32,759 nucleotides of DNA from Candidatus Thorarchaeota archaeon AB_25 (GTDB taxonomy: Archaea > Asgardarchaeota > Thorarchaeia > Thorarchaeales > Thorarchaeaceae), in assembly GCA_001940705.1 (NCBI GenBank), contig MEHG01000012.1:1-32759 (forward strand). The letters are read 5' to 3'. The notes under the pieces are model-generated. The model made no database searches. It was not told where the DNA came from and saw only the letters and a list, made by a program, of their open reading frames with translations. How positions within the stretch are numbered: position 1 is the stretch's first letter; each line of letters begins with the position of its first letter. Below are positions 1 through 9,402 of the stretch, piece after piece. The position numbers and the translations under genes were made by a program.

Positions 1-2
1 AG

Positions 3-719
3 AATGACCAAAAAGTAATAGTTGATCTTCAATCCGGTGCATATCCATTACCTGTTTATATTGATTGGAGTAAAATCACTGATCCTCAGGATGTAGGTCA
101 ATATGTTGATGGTCATTGGGAATTGGAACCTGATGGCTTACGAACAAAACACATGGGGTATGATCGTATATTTCTGATCGGTGAAAAAAGTTGGCAAGAC
201 TATGAAATTACTATTTCTTTAAAAATAAACCAGGTAAGCCAAACCACAAGTAATGTAAGTAATGGTAATGGAATTGGGATCCTTTTTCGTTTTACGGGTC
301 ATATTAATGGAGGATTTTGGAATTTTCCTAAAATGCAACCCAAATGGGGTTATCAACCCTTCGGAGCAATTACGTGGTTTAGATGGGATCTGGGTCAATC
401 AGGACACCTGCCTTTTACGGAATTTTACCGGGGTGATAGCGGTGTCAGGGTAAATCATGGCCAATCCCCAATAGAGCTGGGTGAAGTATACTGGATGAAA
501 GCAAGATGCCAGACCCTACCTGATGATAGAGAAGGTGCGGGTGTGTCACGTTACAGTTTTAAAATATGGAAGGATGGGAAAGAAGAACCTGTTCAATGGG
601 ATTGGCAAGAGACACAGATCAGCATACATGCAAATCGAAAGGGAGGTGTTGCTCTACTTGCTCATCATGTGGATGTTACTTATGGAAATGTCACAATCGA
701 ATTTCCAGAAAATAACTGA
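3..719 (+). CDS. Partial (5' truncated) beta-sandwich, LamG/concanavalin-like protein; hypothetical
   Basis: The frame stays open from position 3 (NDQKVIVDLQSGAYPLPVYIDWSK...) into the listed ORF at 123, which begins at an internal TTG. The Trp/Gly-rich beta-strand pattern resembles LamG/DUF1080-type jelly rolls. Confidence 0.55.
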   Translation, partial: NDQKVIVDLQSGAYPLPVYIDWSKITDPQDVGQYVDGHWELEPDGLRTKHMGYDRIFLIGEKSWQDYEITISLKINQVSQTTSNVSNGNGIGILFRFTGHINGGFWNFPKMQPKWGYQPFGAITWFRWDLGQSGHLPFTEFYRGDSGVRVNHGQSPIELGEVYWMKARCQTLPDDREGAGVSRYSFKIWKDGKEEPVQWDWQETQISIHANRKGGVALLAHHVDVTYGNVTIEFPENN

Positions 720-964
720 TACAAAAAAATTGAGCACCCCATCTCAGTAATATTATCAGGATCGAACAGATATATCACAAGACAAATTAATCAAATCAGC
801 ATAAGTATTTCAATAAAAGTTGAACAGAACTAGAAAATCAATGCCCAATGTCTGTTGATTCATCACATCAACATGTAATAATCAACGAGTGCTGTTGGTA
901 TGTGCAGATTATGTGCCGCCAACCACATGTGAATGCATTGATGCTTGATAAAAGAGGCTACAGA

Positions 965-3900
965 ATGAGAAGAGTCCTGATTCCACTCCTAATACTCGTT
1001 ATCATACTCTCAGTTCCATCTGCAAGTAATGTATATTACTCCCAAATTAATGATGATGGTGTTCATGAACTGATGACAAATGAGCGAGTCATATTTGCAG
1101 CTGAAGGAAGTGGCAACGACTCAAACACAGTCGCGTTCTTTTCAAGGCTTGAAAATGGAAAACAAACTGGAATCTATAACTCATATCTTGATTCTTCACA
1201 TAATGGATTGATAGATCTCACAGAATACCAAGTCGCAGGATGGACTCTTTATCGTGCAGATGTTGAAGCGAATAGCATCATTGCCGCTCCAGAACGAGAA
1301 ACACTAGGTGTTTCGCCAAGTACTTACAACCTTATCCTAAACAATTCAGGAGTAATAACTGACGCATTATACCAGGAATTCTATGGACAATCTCATGATG
1401 GAAAATTGGAGAATTACTCTATAACGTACCTTTGTTCATACTATGCAGCATTTCTTGGACATGCATATCTTGGAGTAAGAAGTGACTATTCGGATCCTCA
1501 AACAAATACCACCAGTTGGATTACGCCCTTTACAATACAAGGTGCGGCCACAGATCTTACTCATGACGTTTCAGGCGATAATGCCATTCTAAACGCTAGT
1601 ACTCCATATTATGTCGTGATAGATGGTACAAAAATGACTGGGATGGATTTAGGGGGATGGAAGTTCAATACCATATGGTGGAGTGCCCAATTTCCACTCC
1701 TGGGTCTTGATACAGCCGAGCATATCAGGGGAGATGGCTGGTATTCATTTGTTGGTGGAAATCCTAGGGAAGCCTTAGTGAACTACACGTATACACCCTG
1801 GAATAAGACATCAAACTCACCGTTGAGTTATGCAACTGCTGAGTTAATATCCCTCACAAATACCACTCATGCCCTTGCTGGAACATCTTGGTCGTTCATA
1901 TCTGACACAAACATAACTCAGATTTCATTCCAATCAAATCAATCAGTTGAGATTGACTATGATATAACTCTCTGGTACAAAAAACCAGTTATAGCAAATA
2001 CAAACTGGAATTTACAAACACCAGGACCCAATGTTGAATGGAACGCTACGACTAGTGTTAGTTATCCAATGTTAACAGGCACGATAGAGAGGTCTCTTAA
2101 CTACTCAGTTCAGGCAGACTGGACTCCCTCAGCACTCTATAATGGCTCTGACTTGATTGCAGGCACTCACACGAAGTACAACACAATTGTTCACTGTACA
2201 GACATGACTAATGGCACATGGATACTGTCATCCTTAGCTCCCAACTATGTCGGTAATATTGACCTTACTGGAGTCACAGATGGCAAGGTAAGCATTTTGA
2301 CTGACATGGATATTGATGCAACAATCGAGGATGGAGACGACACTCCCATGACAGGCGGGACGACTAATCTCACTGTACTCCAAGCAGGAAGTAGTGTCAA
2401 TACCTCGGAGATTGCCGCCACAGATGGCTCTGCTAATTTCATATGGGATATAGATTCTACAACGTTGGGTAATGGTACACATTCGATTGAGATCTGGTGG
2501 ACAAACGGCCTAGAAGCCGGATATAACGTAACGCAGGTGTTTGTGTATTATCCAACAACACTAGTAGCAGATGACTACAGTATCACAGCCTATACCGACA
2601 ATACCTTTGATATTGGTATTGATTTCAATCAGATATTTCCAGTCAGGGGTCTTGACATACCGATAGCAAATGCGACCTATTCCTTTGGAAGTCTATTCAA
2701 TGATACAATGACCAATATTGGCGGAGGAAGATGGACCAAGACAGTTTCTACGACCTCCATGATAAGTGGGACATACCCCCTCACCGTCTACGCAGAAGGA
2801 TTCGCACTTGAAAATCAAAGCCTGGTAATATCAGTTGATCTCACTATTGAAACACAGGCTCTCAATTGGAACTGGCTTCCCAGTAATGATATCACATACC
2901 TCCAGAGTACAAATCTAACAGTTACGTATCAAGATTGGAGTAGTACTGCTATCTCTGATGCATGGGTGAATATTACGTTTGATTCAACCACGTATGATAT
3001 GAAGTGGGATGCTCTATCAGAGCTTTACTGGATTCAGCTTAACGGATCAGATTTTCTGACCGTTCCAGGAACCACAATAATGACAGTCAATGCCTGGAAA
3101 GCAGATTTCACTGCTCAATACAATGATACAATTACTATAACAATTAGCGAAGAAACTACAGGGATAGTATTAGATCCCGCCTGGAATCCAACAGATCGGA
3201 ATATAACCTACATTGAACAGATTACTATTACTGCAAACTACACCTACAACTCAGTACCGATAAATGATACTTGGGATGGCGTTTGGGTAAGGGTAACATT
3301 CAGTGGTTTCCCGCTAGTGAATATGACCTATAACGGTGTATTAGAGCTGTGGGAAGTAACTCTAGATGGTAGTGATTATTTCGGAGTAACGGCGGTCACA
3401 ATCAGAGCAAGTGCAGAAGGGTATAGTCAAAATTCGGTGGGACCAGTGAATCTCATAGTCACTGAAGATATTCCATCTCTTGCTAATTCGTGGACTGCTT
3501 CATCCGAATCGACGGATTATGCCACCGATGTTCCTCTGACCATCACTGTTAGAGATTCGAGTGGAACCCCAATCACAGATGCCAATGTTTCGTTTTCTGC
3601 ATTTGGAACAGATTACGAACTATTAGTAGGTGCAGGCGGACAATACACATTCAATATTGCACCAACATTTACACCAGGACTAGAGTCATTCACGGTATAT
3701 GTTGTTAGAACCGGTTTTGTATCAACACAAATGAATCTCAACCTGACTGTGAATGCTACAACAATAATAGATGTAGTGCATATCAGTTCTGAATATGAGG
3801 AGTGGAATCTTATAGTCACTGTGACTTACGAGGATTCTGTTTACAACAATAAAATTACTGATGCATTGGTCACAATGACATTGGATGGAAATGTCTACAT

Positions 3901-5470
3901 CCTTGAAAATTCAACTGAAGGCTACACAATAGAGATCACCCTCGATGCACCGCCGGGTTCTTACACAATCGATGTTTCAGCTTCTGCATTGTATGCTGTG
4001 ACTGCAACAAGCCAGACTGACTTCACAATACTTCCCAAAGAAGTGGTCTATCTTGAGGTAACGTTTGATGGAGATTTAATTGCAGGTCAGTTCATGGAGA
4101 TCCGTGCTACCTTGAGATCCAATGATACGCCCCACCCACCAATCCCGGGAGAGCCAATACGGTTTGAGGTTTCTGTGTATTTTGATAATGGTACAACAGT
4201 TCACTACACAGAGGGGACAATGATAGATTCAACCAACACTGAAGGTGTAGCGACCTTTGGATTCGAAGTGCCGTTCGGAAAAGTGAATAAACTGACTGCA
4301 CGTGCGATCTATGATGGAAGTCGCACTAGATGGAACGCAGAATTCATTAAAGAAACTGGTGTTGGCGTGAGTCCACTTTCACTTCTGCTGGCATTCTTCA
4401 TGAGCGATATTGGTATCCTGATGATTATCTCCATCGCACTCCTTGGTATAGTGGCTGCAGGATACAACCGCGGTGTTAAGCCAAAGAAGAAAGCAACAAA
4501 ACGTGGTCTCGAGAATCAGCTACAGATGTTCAAGGATCTTGAAACTGTCCAGCACTTCATGGCGGTCTACCTCGATCGCGGGACATGTGTCTTCTATCAT
4601 CCATTCACGGAAGAGAGAATCCAACCAGACCTAATCAGCGGCTTCATCGCTGCTATCACAAGTGTCTATGGTGAGATCAAGGGAGATGGAGTCAGAGGAA
4701 CGCTGGAAGAGATTCAGTACCACGGACTTCGTCTAAACAGCTACAGCGGTCAGTACATCATTGGCATCCTCATACTTGAGGGTGAGATGACACCACTCCT
4801 CAGGGAGCGACTTCAGTTCTTTGTGGAGTTGTTTGAGAATCAGTATGACCAAGACCTTGATGGCTGGACAGGACTTATCGACTGCTTTGATCCTGAATGG
4901 GTTGTTTCAACTCTAAACTCTTCCTTCAACTATGCCTGGCACTTACCTCACAGATTTGGACCCACACAGAAAGTAACCAAGTTGGATGCTAAGATTCTCG
5001 ACTACATCGGAGCAGTACGAGATGAATGGAGTGAGTTCTACATCAAGAATCTAGTATCTCCCTTAGGAGAGATGTTAGAGAAGACCGAGGCAGAGGTGTT
5101 AGACAGGCTGCTATCGCTCCAAGACCGAGGGGTAATAGTTCCGATTGGCATTCAGACCATTCTTCAGCGTCAAGGACTAGCTTTGGTGAATGGCACAGAT
5201 GAGTCTATAGTTGGACCTCCACCCAGTATTGACGAACCCGCAGTTGTTGATGAAGCTGAGCCTGCTGAGGAGCTCGAGTTCGAGGAGCTTGCGGAAGAGG
5301 TTGTCAAAGAACCAGAACCTGATGTGGACCCAATGGAGGCGTTTGTCCAAGATGTCGAATCACTTCTTGTTGCAAAGTCAGGTGAGGAGAAGAAAGACGA
5401 CAATGAAATGGACAAATTAGCGAAAGAGCTAAGAGCCAAGATTGAGGAAGACGAAGAGTCAAAGGACTAG
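965..5470 (+). CDS. Large surface protein: signal peptide, Ig-like repeats, single TM, cytoplasmic longin-like and winged-helix domains, acidic tail
   Basis: The ORF is open from 848. ATG at 965 (MRRVLIPLLILVIILSVPSAS signal peptide), preceded by GAGG at ~953, is the likelier start. There are dozens of NxS/T sequons. A TM lies at ~4396-4470 (SDIGILMIISIALLGIVAAGY), followed by KPKKKATKRG and a soluble domain. Confidence 0.85.
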   Translation: MRRVLIPLLILVIILSVPSASNVYYSQINDDGVHELMTNERVIFAAEGSGNDSNTVAFFSRLENGKQTGIYNSYLDSSHNGLIDLTEYQVAGWTLYRADVEANSIIAAPERETLGVSPSTYNLILNNSGVITDALYQEFYGQSHDGKLENYSITYLCSYYAAFLGHAYLGVRSDYSDPQTNTTSWITPFTIQGAATDLTHDVSGDNAILNASTPYYVVIDGTKMTGMDLGGWKFNTIWWSAQFPLLGLDTAEHIRGDGWYSFVGGNPREALVNYTYTPWNKTSNSPLSYATAELISLTNTTHALAGTSWSFISDTNITQISFQSNQSVEIDYDITLWYKKPVIANTNWNLQTPGPNVEWNATTSVSYPMLTGTIERSLNYSVQADWTPSALYNGSDLIAGTHTKYNTIVHCTDMTNGTWILSSLAPNYVGNIDLTGVTDGKVSILTDMDIDATIEDGDDTPMTGGTTNLTVLQAGSSVNTSEIAATDGSANFIWDIDSTTLGNGTHSIEIWWTNGLEAGYNVTQVFVYYPTTLVADDYSITAYTDNTFDIGIDFNQIFPVRGLDIPIANATYSFGSLFNDTMTNIGGGRWTKTVSTTSMISGTYPLTVYAEGFALENQSLVISVDLTIETQALNWNWLPSNDITYLQSTNLTVTYQDWSSTAISDAWVNITFDSTTYDMKWDALSELYWIQLNGSDFLTVPGTTIMTVNAWKADFTAQYNDTITITISEETTGIVLDPAWNPTDRNITYIEQITITANYTYNSVPINDTWDGVWVRVTFSGFPLVNMTYNGVLELWEVTLDGSDYFGVTAVTIRASAEGYSQNSVGPVNLIVTEDIPSLANSWTASSESTDYATDVPLTITVRDSSGTPITDANVSFSAFGTDYELLVGAGGQYTFNIAPTFTPGLESFTVYVVRTGFVSTQMNLNLTVNATTIIDVVHISSEYEEWNLIVTVTYEDSVYNNKITDALVTMTLDGNVYILENSTEGYTIEITLDAPPGSYTIDVSASALYAVTATSQTDFTILPKEVVYLEVTFDGDLIAGQFMEIRATLRSNDTPHPPIPGEPIRFEVSVYFDNGTTVHYTEGTMIDSTNTEGVATFGFEVPFGKVNKLTARAIYDGSRTRWNAEFIKETGVGVSPLSLLLAFFMSDIGILMIISIALLGIVAAGYNRGVKPKKKATKRGLENQLQMFKDLETVQHFMAVYLDRGTCVFYHPFTEERIQPDLISGFIAAITSVYGEIKGDGVRGTLEEIQYHGLRLNSYSGQYIIGILILEGEMTPLLRERLQFFVELFENQYDQDLDGWTGLIDCFDPEWVVSTLNSSFNYAWHLPHRFGPTQKVTKLDAKILDYIGAVRDEWSEFYIKNLVSPLGEMLEKTEAEVLDRLLSLQDRGVIVPIGIQTILQRQGLALVNGTDESIVGPPPSIDEPAVVDEAEPAEELEFEELAEEVVKEPEPDVDPMEAFVQDVESLLVAKSGEEKKDDNEMDKLAKELRAKIEEDEESKD

Positions 5471-5536
5471 TGTCTGCAAAATTCGAGCCAAGAACACTTA
5501 TGTACCATACATAGGGGTCTGACGCTGTGCTTAGAG

Positions 5537-5839
5537 ATGCCTTGGAACATTGATAACTACAACATCCTCGACGGGCGCATCCTAAGAGTGGAAATCTCCG
5601 TTCCGCTGATGGAGTTCATGTATCTCAAAATAGATGACGTCAAAGAGGCGTGGATAAATTTTCTTGGTCAGTTTGTTTCAGAACAGCCAGGGATAGACAT
5701 GTCTTGGGAGATGGAGCCTCAAGATGATAATGCCTTGGTCACCCTCAAGATTGCTAAGATTGGTGACCTTCCCGAGTTCAGCCCCGAAGAAGCCCGAGGC
5801 GCAATTGATGCAGTTGACGCGCTCTTTGATAATGCGTAG
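5537..5839 (+). CDS. Small acidic protein, unknown function
   Basis: 100-aa ORF between the surface protein and the convergent LarA-like gene; protein-like composition. Confidence 0.6.
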   Translation: MPWNIDNYNILDGRILRVEISVPLMEFMYLKIDDVKEAWINFLGQFVSEQPGIDMSWEMEPQDDNALVTLKIAKIGDLPEFSPEEARGAIDAVDALFDNA

Positions 5840-5840
5840 A

Positions 5841-7112
5841 CTAATGATTAGACAGCTTTGGGGTGCTTCGTAGACCATCATTCAAGAGGGCTACTTTCTT
5901 GCTAGATGCGAGCATGCTTTGAGCAGCCTCGAGCCCTTCTTGTGGGTCTTTAACTGCAGTACAATGTAATCGCTCCTCAACCAATGATTCACGCAGTCGA
6001 CTACAAATTACGATCTTTCTTGAACTCAATACATTCCAGAAGAAACGAGCCTTTTCCATTCCAAACTCAAAATTGGTCTCCACTGCAGTTAGAATTTCAT
6101 CCTCAGAAGAATACTCTGACATCCCGCGGATAAAGCCCTTGGGACCAACTTTTCCACCACACTCTGCCACAAGAACAATAGACCCTCCGTGCTCTGTAAC
6201 CTCTAGAGCGGGATAAAGACTATCAATTGCATAATAGAGCGATGTGTCATGTGGGTTCCCTCCAGCACTCACTATAGCAATATCAGCACGTTTACTATAA
6301 TCAGCCCTAGCTAATCGTGCAGCAGATTCTACACCGGTCTTCCACGATGAGTATGGATCTCCAGCTACAATATGAGCCAGATTACCTTGCCAGTCTGACA
6401 CAGAGTTGACAATGAAATCTAATCCAGCAAGCTGAGAGGTTTCTAGCATGTCAACACAAGAAGGTGTTTCCATATTGAATTGACCAATGTTTCTGGTAGC
6501 TCGAAGTTTTGCATTACGGTTTATAGTCCGTTTACCAGAAACACTTGGTATCACTGACATGCGTCCTCCTGTTGCTCCATAAAACACATCAGGTCGGATC
6601 TCACTCAGACCTATTTTCATGTCTGCACAGAGGTAGCTCTCATTAACGTGGACAGGCGTAGAGTGAGTGGGTGTTTCACCTACCAGTTTGAGAGATGTTT
6701 TGGTATCGGGGTTGTGAAGGATGAGCTGATGTCCTCTAGACTCTGGATTGCCCAAGAGTTCATCGACCTCGGTCTTCGAAAGTCGTTCATCGGAAGCGAC
6801 GGGATAGATGATCGACACGTTGTCAGGATTGAAGGAGAAGGTTTCTACACTATTGAGGAGTGAATAAAGAAACTCCTCCATAAGCTCCTGATGTTCAATT
6901 CGATTGACAACGATGGCAACTGAGCCAACCTCAGATACTCCCTGAGAGAATGGTTGCGAATCAATCGGCGACTCTAACACTCTCAATAGCTCTGATGCAA
7001 TATTCGGGTGCTCCGTAACAGTCTGCGGAACAATCTGCTCAATGGAAAGTCTGTGACTCAACTCGAGTGGAAGAGACCCCTCTCCATACCGCAAGTCAAC
7101 TCTCATTTCCAT
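5841..7112 (-). CDS. LarA-like (DUF2088 / nickel-dependent lactate racemase family) protein with a divergent active site
   Basis: N-terminal DLRYGEGSLPLEL, a central GATGGRMSVIPSVSGKRTI (cf. GfSGGaKxvxPGixg) and C-terminal GGNPHDTSLYYAIDSLYPALEVTEHGGSIVLVAECGGKVGPKGF are characteristic of the LarA family. Confidence 0.8.
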   Translation of the reverse strand: MEMRVDLRYGEGSLPLELSHRLSIEQIVPQTVTEHPNIASELLRVLESPIDSQPFSQGVSEVGSVAIVVNRIEHQELMEEFLYSLLNSVETFSFNPDNVSIIYPVASDERLSKTEVDELLGNPESRGHQLILHNPDTKTSLKLVGETPTHSTPVHVNESYLCADMKIGLSEIRPDVFYGATGGRMSVIPSVSGKRTINRNAKLRATRNIGQFNMETPSCVDMLETSQLAGLDFIVNSVSDWQGNLAHIVAGDPYSSWKTGVESAARLARADYSKRADIAIVSAGGNPHDTSLYYAIDSLYPALEVTEHGGSIVLVAECGGKVGPKGFIRGMSEYSSEDEILTAVETNFEFGMEKARFFWNVLSSRKIVICSRLRESLVEERLHCTAVKDPQEGLEAAQSMLASSKKVALLNDGLRSTPKLSNH

Positions 7113-7214
7113 TCACTCTGCTCTGTTGTGGTCTACCCACCTCTTAAAGTTACCAGCCTCTTGAAGGAATGTTCTTATCTTGACTAGTAGAGTTCTGCTA
7201 CGGCGGATTGGAAC

Positions 7215-7949
7215 GTGATGAGAAATTCAGACAGATTGTTGCTACTCTCAGTGGCCGTTCTTCTGGTCTACTTGGTTCTGAGCATCCTGTTTCCAGATCT
7301 TGTCAGTCCTTTTGGCGTAATCTATAGCTGGTTGTTAGACTTTTCACTCCTGCTAGGTTACCCGGGTGCATTTCTCATATCAGCTATCGGAAACGCAACA
7401 ATACTGGTTCCGTTTCCATACGTTGGAGTAGCATTCATCCTCGGAGGTTTGAGAGATGAGCTAACTTTGGCGTTTGTTTTCGACCCATGGTTGATTGGTA
7501 TCGTTTCAGGTATTGGCGCTATGATTGGAGAGATGACTGGATACTTCATCGGATATGGCGGGGGTAGGCTTATTGATGAGGATCAGACGAGTGCATTCAA
7601 ATCATTCGTAGACTCTCATCCTAGAGCAACCCCAATTGTCGTTTGGTTCCTTGCAGCCACTCCAATTCCAGATGATGTATTGGTTATTCCATTAGGAGCA
7701 GCCCGATATTCATGGTGGAAAGTTGCTCTTGTACAATTAATCGGAAAAACTATGTTCCTGATGGGCATATCATGGTCCGGAAGGATTGGGCTTGATTTTG
7801 TTGGCTCGATTCTGGGAAGTACAGATCCATTGAGTCTTCTCTCTCGTGTCATTGAGGTGTCGAGTGTTCTGCTTGTGATTTTTGCGATATATTCACTTGT
7901 TAGAATTGATTGGAACTCTCTAGTTAGTAGAAGGAACAGCAACTCCTAA
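7215..7949 (+). CDS. VTT-domain (DedA / SNARE-associated Golgi-like, YqaA-like) membrane protein
   Basis: Multi-TM protein with GEMTGYFIGYGGGRLI and FLAATPIPDDVLVIPLGAARYSWWKV, matching VTT-domain motifs. Confidence 0.75.
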   Translation: MMRNSDRLLLLSVAVLLVYLVLSILFPDLVSPFGVIYSWLLDFSLLLGYPGAFLISAIGNATILVPFPYVGVAFILGGLRDELTLAFVFDPWLIGIVSGIGAMIGEMTGYFIGYGGGRLIDEDQTSAFKSFVDSHPRATPIVVWFLAATPIPDDVLVIPLGAARYSWWKVALVQLIGKTMFLMGISWSGRIGLDFVGSILGSTDPLSLLSRVIEVSSVLLVIFAIYSLVRIDWNSLVSRRNSNS

Positions 7950-7951
7950 TC

Positions 7952-8917
7952 CTATTCGTCTGGGTCGGGAGGTTGGACACCATCCAAGATCTTCTTTCCA
8001 GCTTTGGTCAAAGATACGAAACCATCCTGCAGTATTTTTCCGAATGTTGCGATATTGATAGAACTCAGTGAAACGGGAATATTGACCATTCCAATGTCAT
8101 TCATCTCTCCAAGTAGTTGGAGGTATGCTCCTAATCGATATAGTGCGAGTAATCCCACACAGTTGGAGAAGGCTCGTTTGACTCCTTCAACAATGCCTTT
8201 CCGAGGGTCTTCAAATTCACTCAGGGCTCGTTCAATCTGCAAGAAGGAACAACACATGGTCTGAGCATTTTCATCTGGTTGGTCCATGAAATGTCCTGGA
8301 GCAGCAAGCATGAATGGATCACGAATGAAGCCTTCAACCTTCAAGCGTGCTTCCTCATTTGGGATCGACCACCAGGAATGGAGATGCGCGTCTGAGAGAG
8401 GTTGTACTTCGAGCCCCTTATCGATTTGAGAATCTTTGAGCTCTGTGGGTAAAAATGAATGCCAACCAGGTATCATTCGGAAGGCCTTTTTCGGGGATAA
8501 ATTAACCCGCCGCGAGCAGTAATGCACTAGGTCATAGATAGCATACTTACGAGGTCCATCTAGGTAAACGAAAATAGGTTCATAATCAGCCTCATGTGCA
8601 GGCACAGCTTGGTAGTCCCACACATAGAAGTACTGAAGACAAACTCCACCCCCGGACCCCTTCTGTCGCACTACTCGACCAAAAACTCCAACAAAATCAG
8701 TTTCGCGAAGCGCTTCACGGGTAGCATCTGGCATCACCGCACTGAGTGTGTTCGCAAGGGTTATGTCACCTTTGACAATTCCTTGGGTTCTCGGCAGGTG
8801 TTTCTGAAGTAGATGCTTGTCAAACTCAGCCGAGATACCGAATTCATGTTCATTAAATCTTAACTCATGCAGGGGCACGTGAACACGAAGTCTGTCAGTG
8901 AACTTTTTCTCAACCAA
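7952..8917 (-). CDS. Conserved hypothetical protein
   Basis: 321-aa ORF with YFYVWDYQAVPAHEADYEPIFVYLD. The HExDYE segment vaguely recalls VPS62-like proteins, but this is not secure. Confidence 0.65.
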   Translation of the reverse strand: MVEKKFTDRLRVHVPLHELRFNEHEFGISAEFDKHLLQKHLPRTQGIVKGDITLANTLSAVMPDATREALRETDFVGVFGRVVRQKGSGGGVCLQYFYVWDYQAVPAHEADYEPIFVYLDGPRKYAIYDLVHYCSRRVNLSPKKAFRMIPGWHSFLPTELKDSQIDKGLEVQPLSDAHLHSWWSIPNEEARLKVEGFIRDPFMLAAPGHFMDQPDENAQTMCCSFLQIERALSEFEDPRKGIVEGVKRAFSNCVGLLALYRLGAYLQLLGEMNDIGMVNIPVSLSSINIATFGKILQDGFVSLTKAGKKILDGVQPPDPDE

Positions 8918-8968
8918 CTAACTCTGACCTCTTTTATGAATGATACTTGGGTCATTATAGAGCTTCTG

Positions 8969-9004
8969 CAAAAAGAAAAGAACAGGGATCTCTTAAGAGA
9001 CCCC
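8969..9004 (-). terminator. Hairpin plus U-tract terminator of the thiolase-DUF35 operon
   Basis: On the minus strand GGGGTCTCTTAAGAGATCCC (8985-9004, stem with one bulge) is followed by TGTTCTTTTCTTTTT, directly after the stop at 9013. Confidence 0.6.
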
Positions 9005-9012
9005 AGTTAGAA

Positions 9013-9402
9013 TCATGCAGGTTTGAATGCCAAGTAAGTTTTGCCAGACTTCCCTTTTTCATAATCCAATGTGACAGGGATTCCAAGGTGTATCTCTTCA
9101 GGCTTGAGTGGATCAAACCCAAGAAGTCGAGCACTTACTCGAGTTCCTTCCGCAAGCTCAACAATTGCAATATAATAAGGTGCCTCCTCAGCAAACTCAT
9201 CTGGGGCTATGTGAATAACTGTGAAAGAAACAAGTTCTCCCTTGCCACTTACTTCAGTCCACTCCATGTTACTGCTTCCACAGCCATAACAGGTCCCTGA
9301 GGGTGGAGCAATAACATTTCCACAATCCACACATCGATAAGCTTTGAACATACCTTCTTCGATGTTCTTCAGATATTGTTCTATTGTCGGTTTCTCGCTC
9401 AT
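9013..9402 (-). CDS. DUF35 OB-fold / Zn-ribbon acyl-CoA-associated protein
   Basis: Zn ribbon CVDCGNVIAPPSGTCYGCGSSNMEW followed by an OB fold; overlaps the thiolase ORF by 4 bp. Confidence 0.9.
   Translation of the reverse strand: MSEKPTIEQYLKNIEEGMFKAYRCVDCGNVIAPPSGTCYGCGSSNMEWTEVSGKGELVSFTVIHIAPDEFAEEAPYYIAIVELAEGTRVSARLLGFDPLKPEEIHLGIPVTLDYEKGKSGKTYLAFKPA

Noticed and set aside
5170-5439. Antisense Ser-rich ORF (89 aa)
   Set aside because: It is the reverse complement of the Glu/Pro-rich tail of the surface protein; low-complexity shadow ORF.
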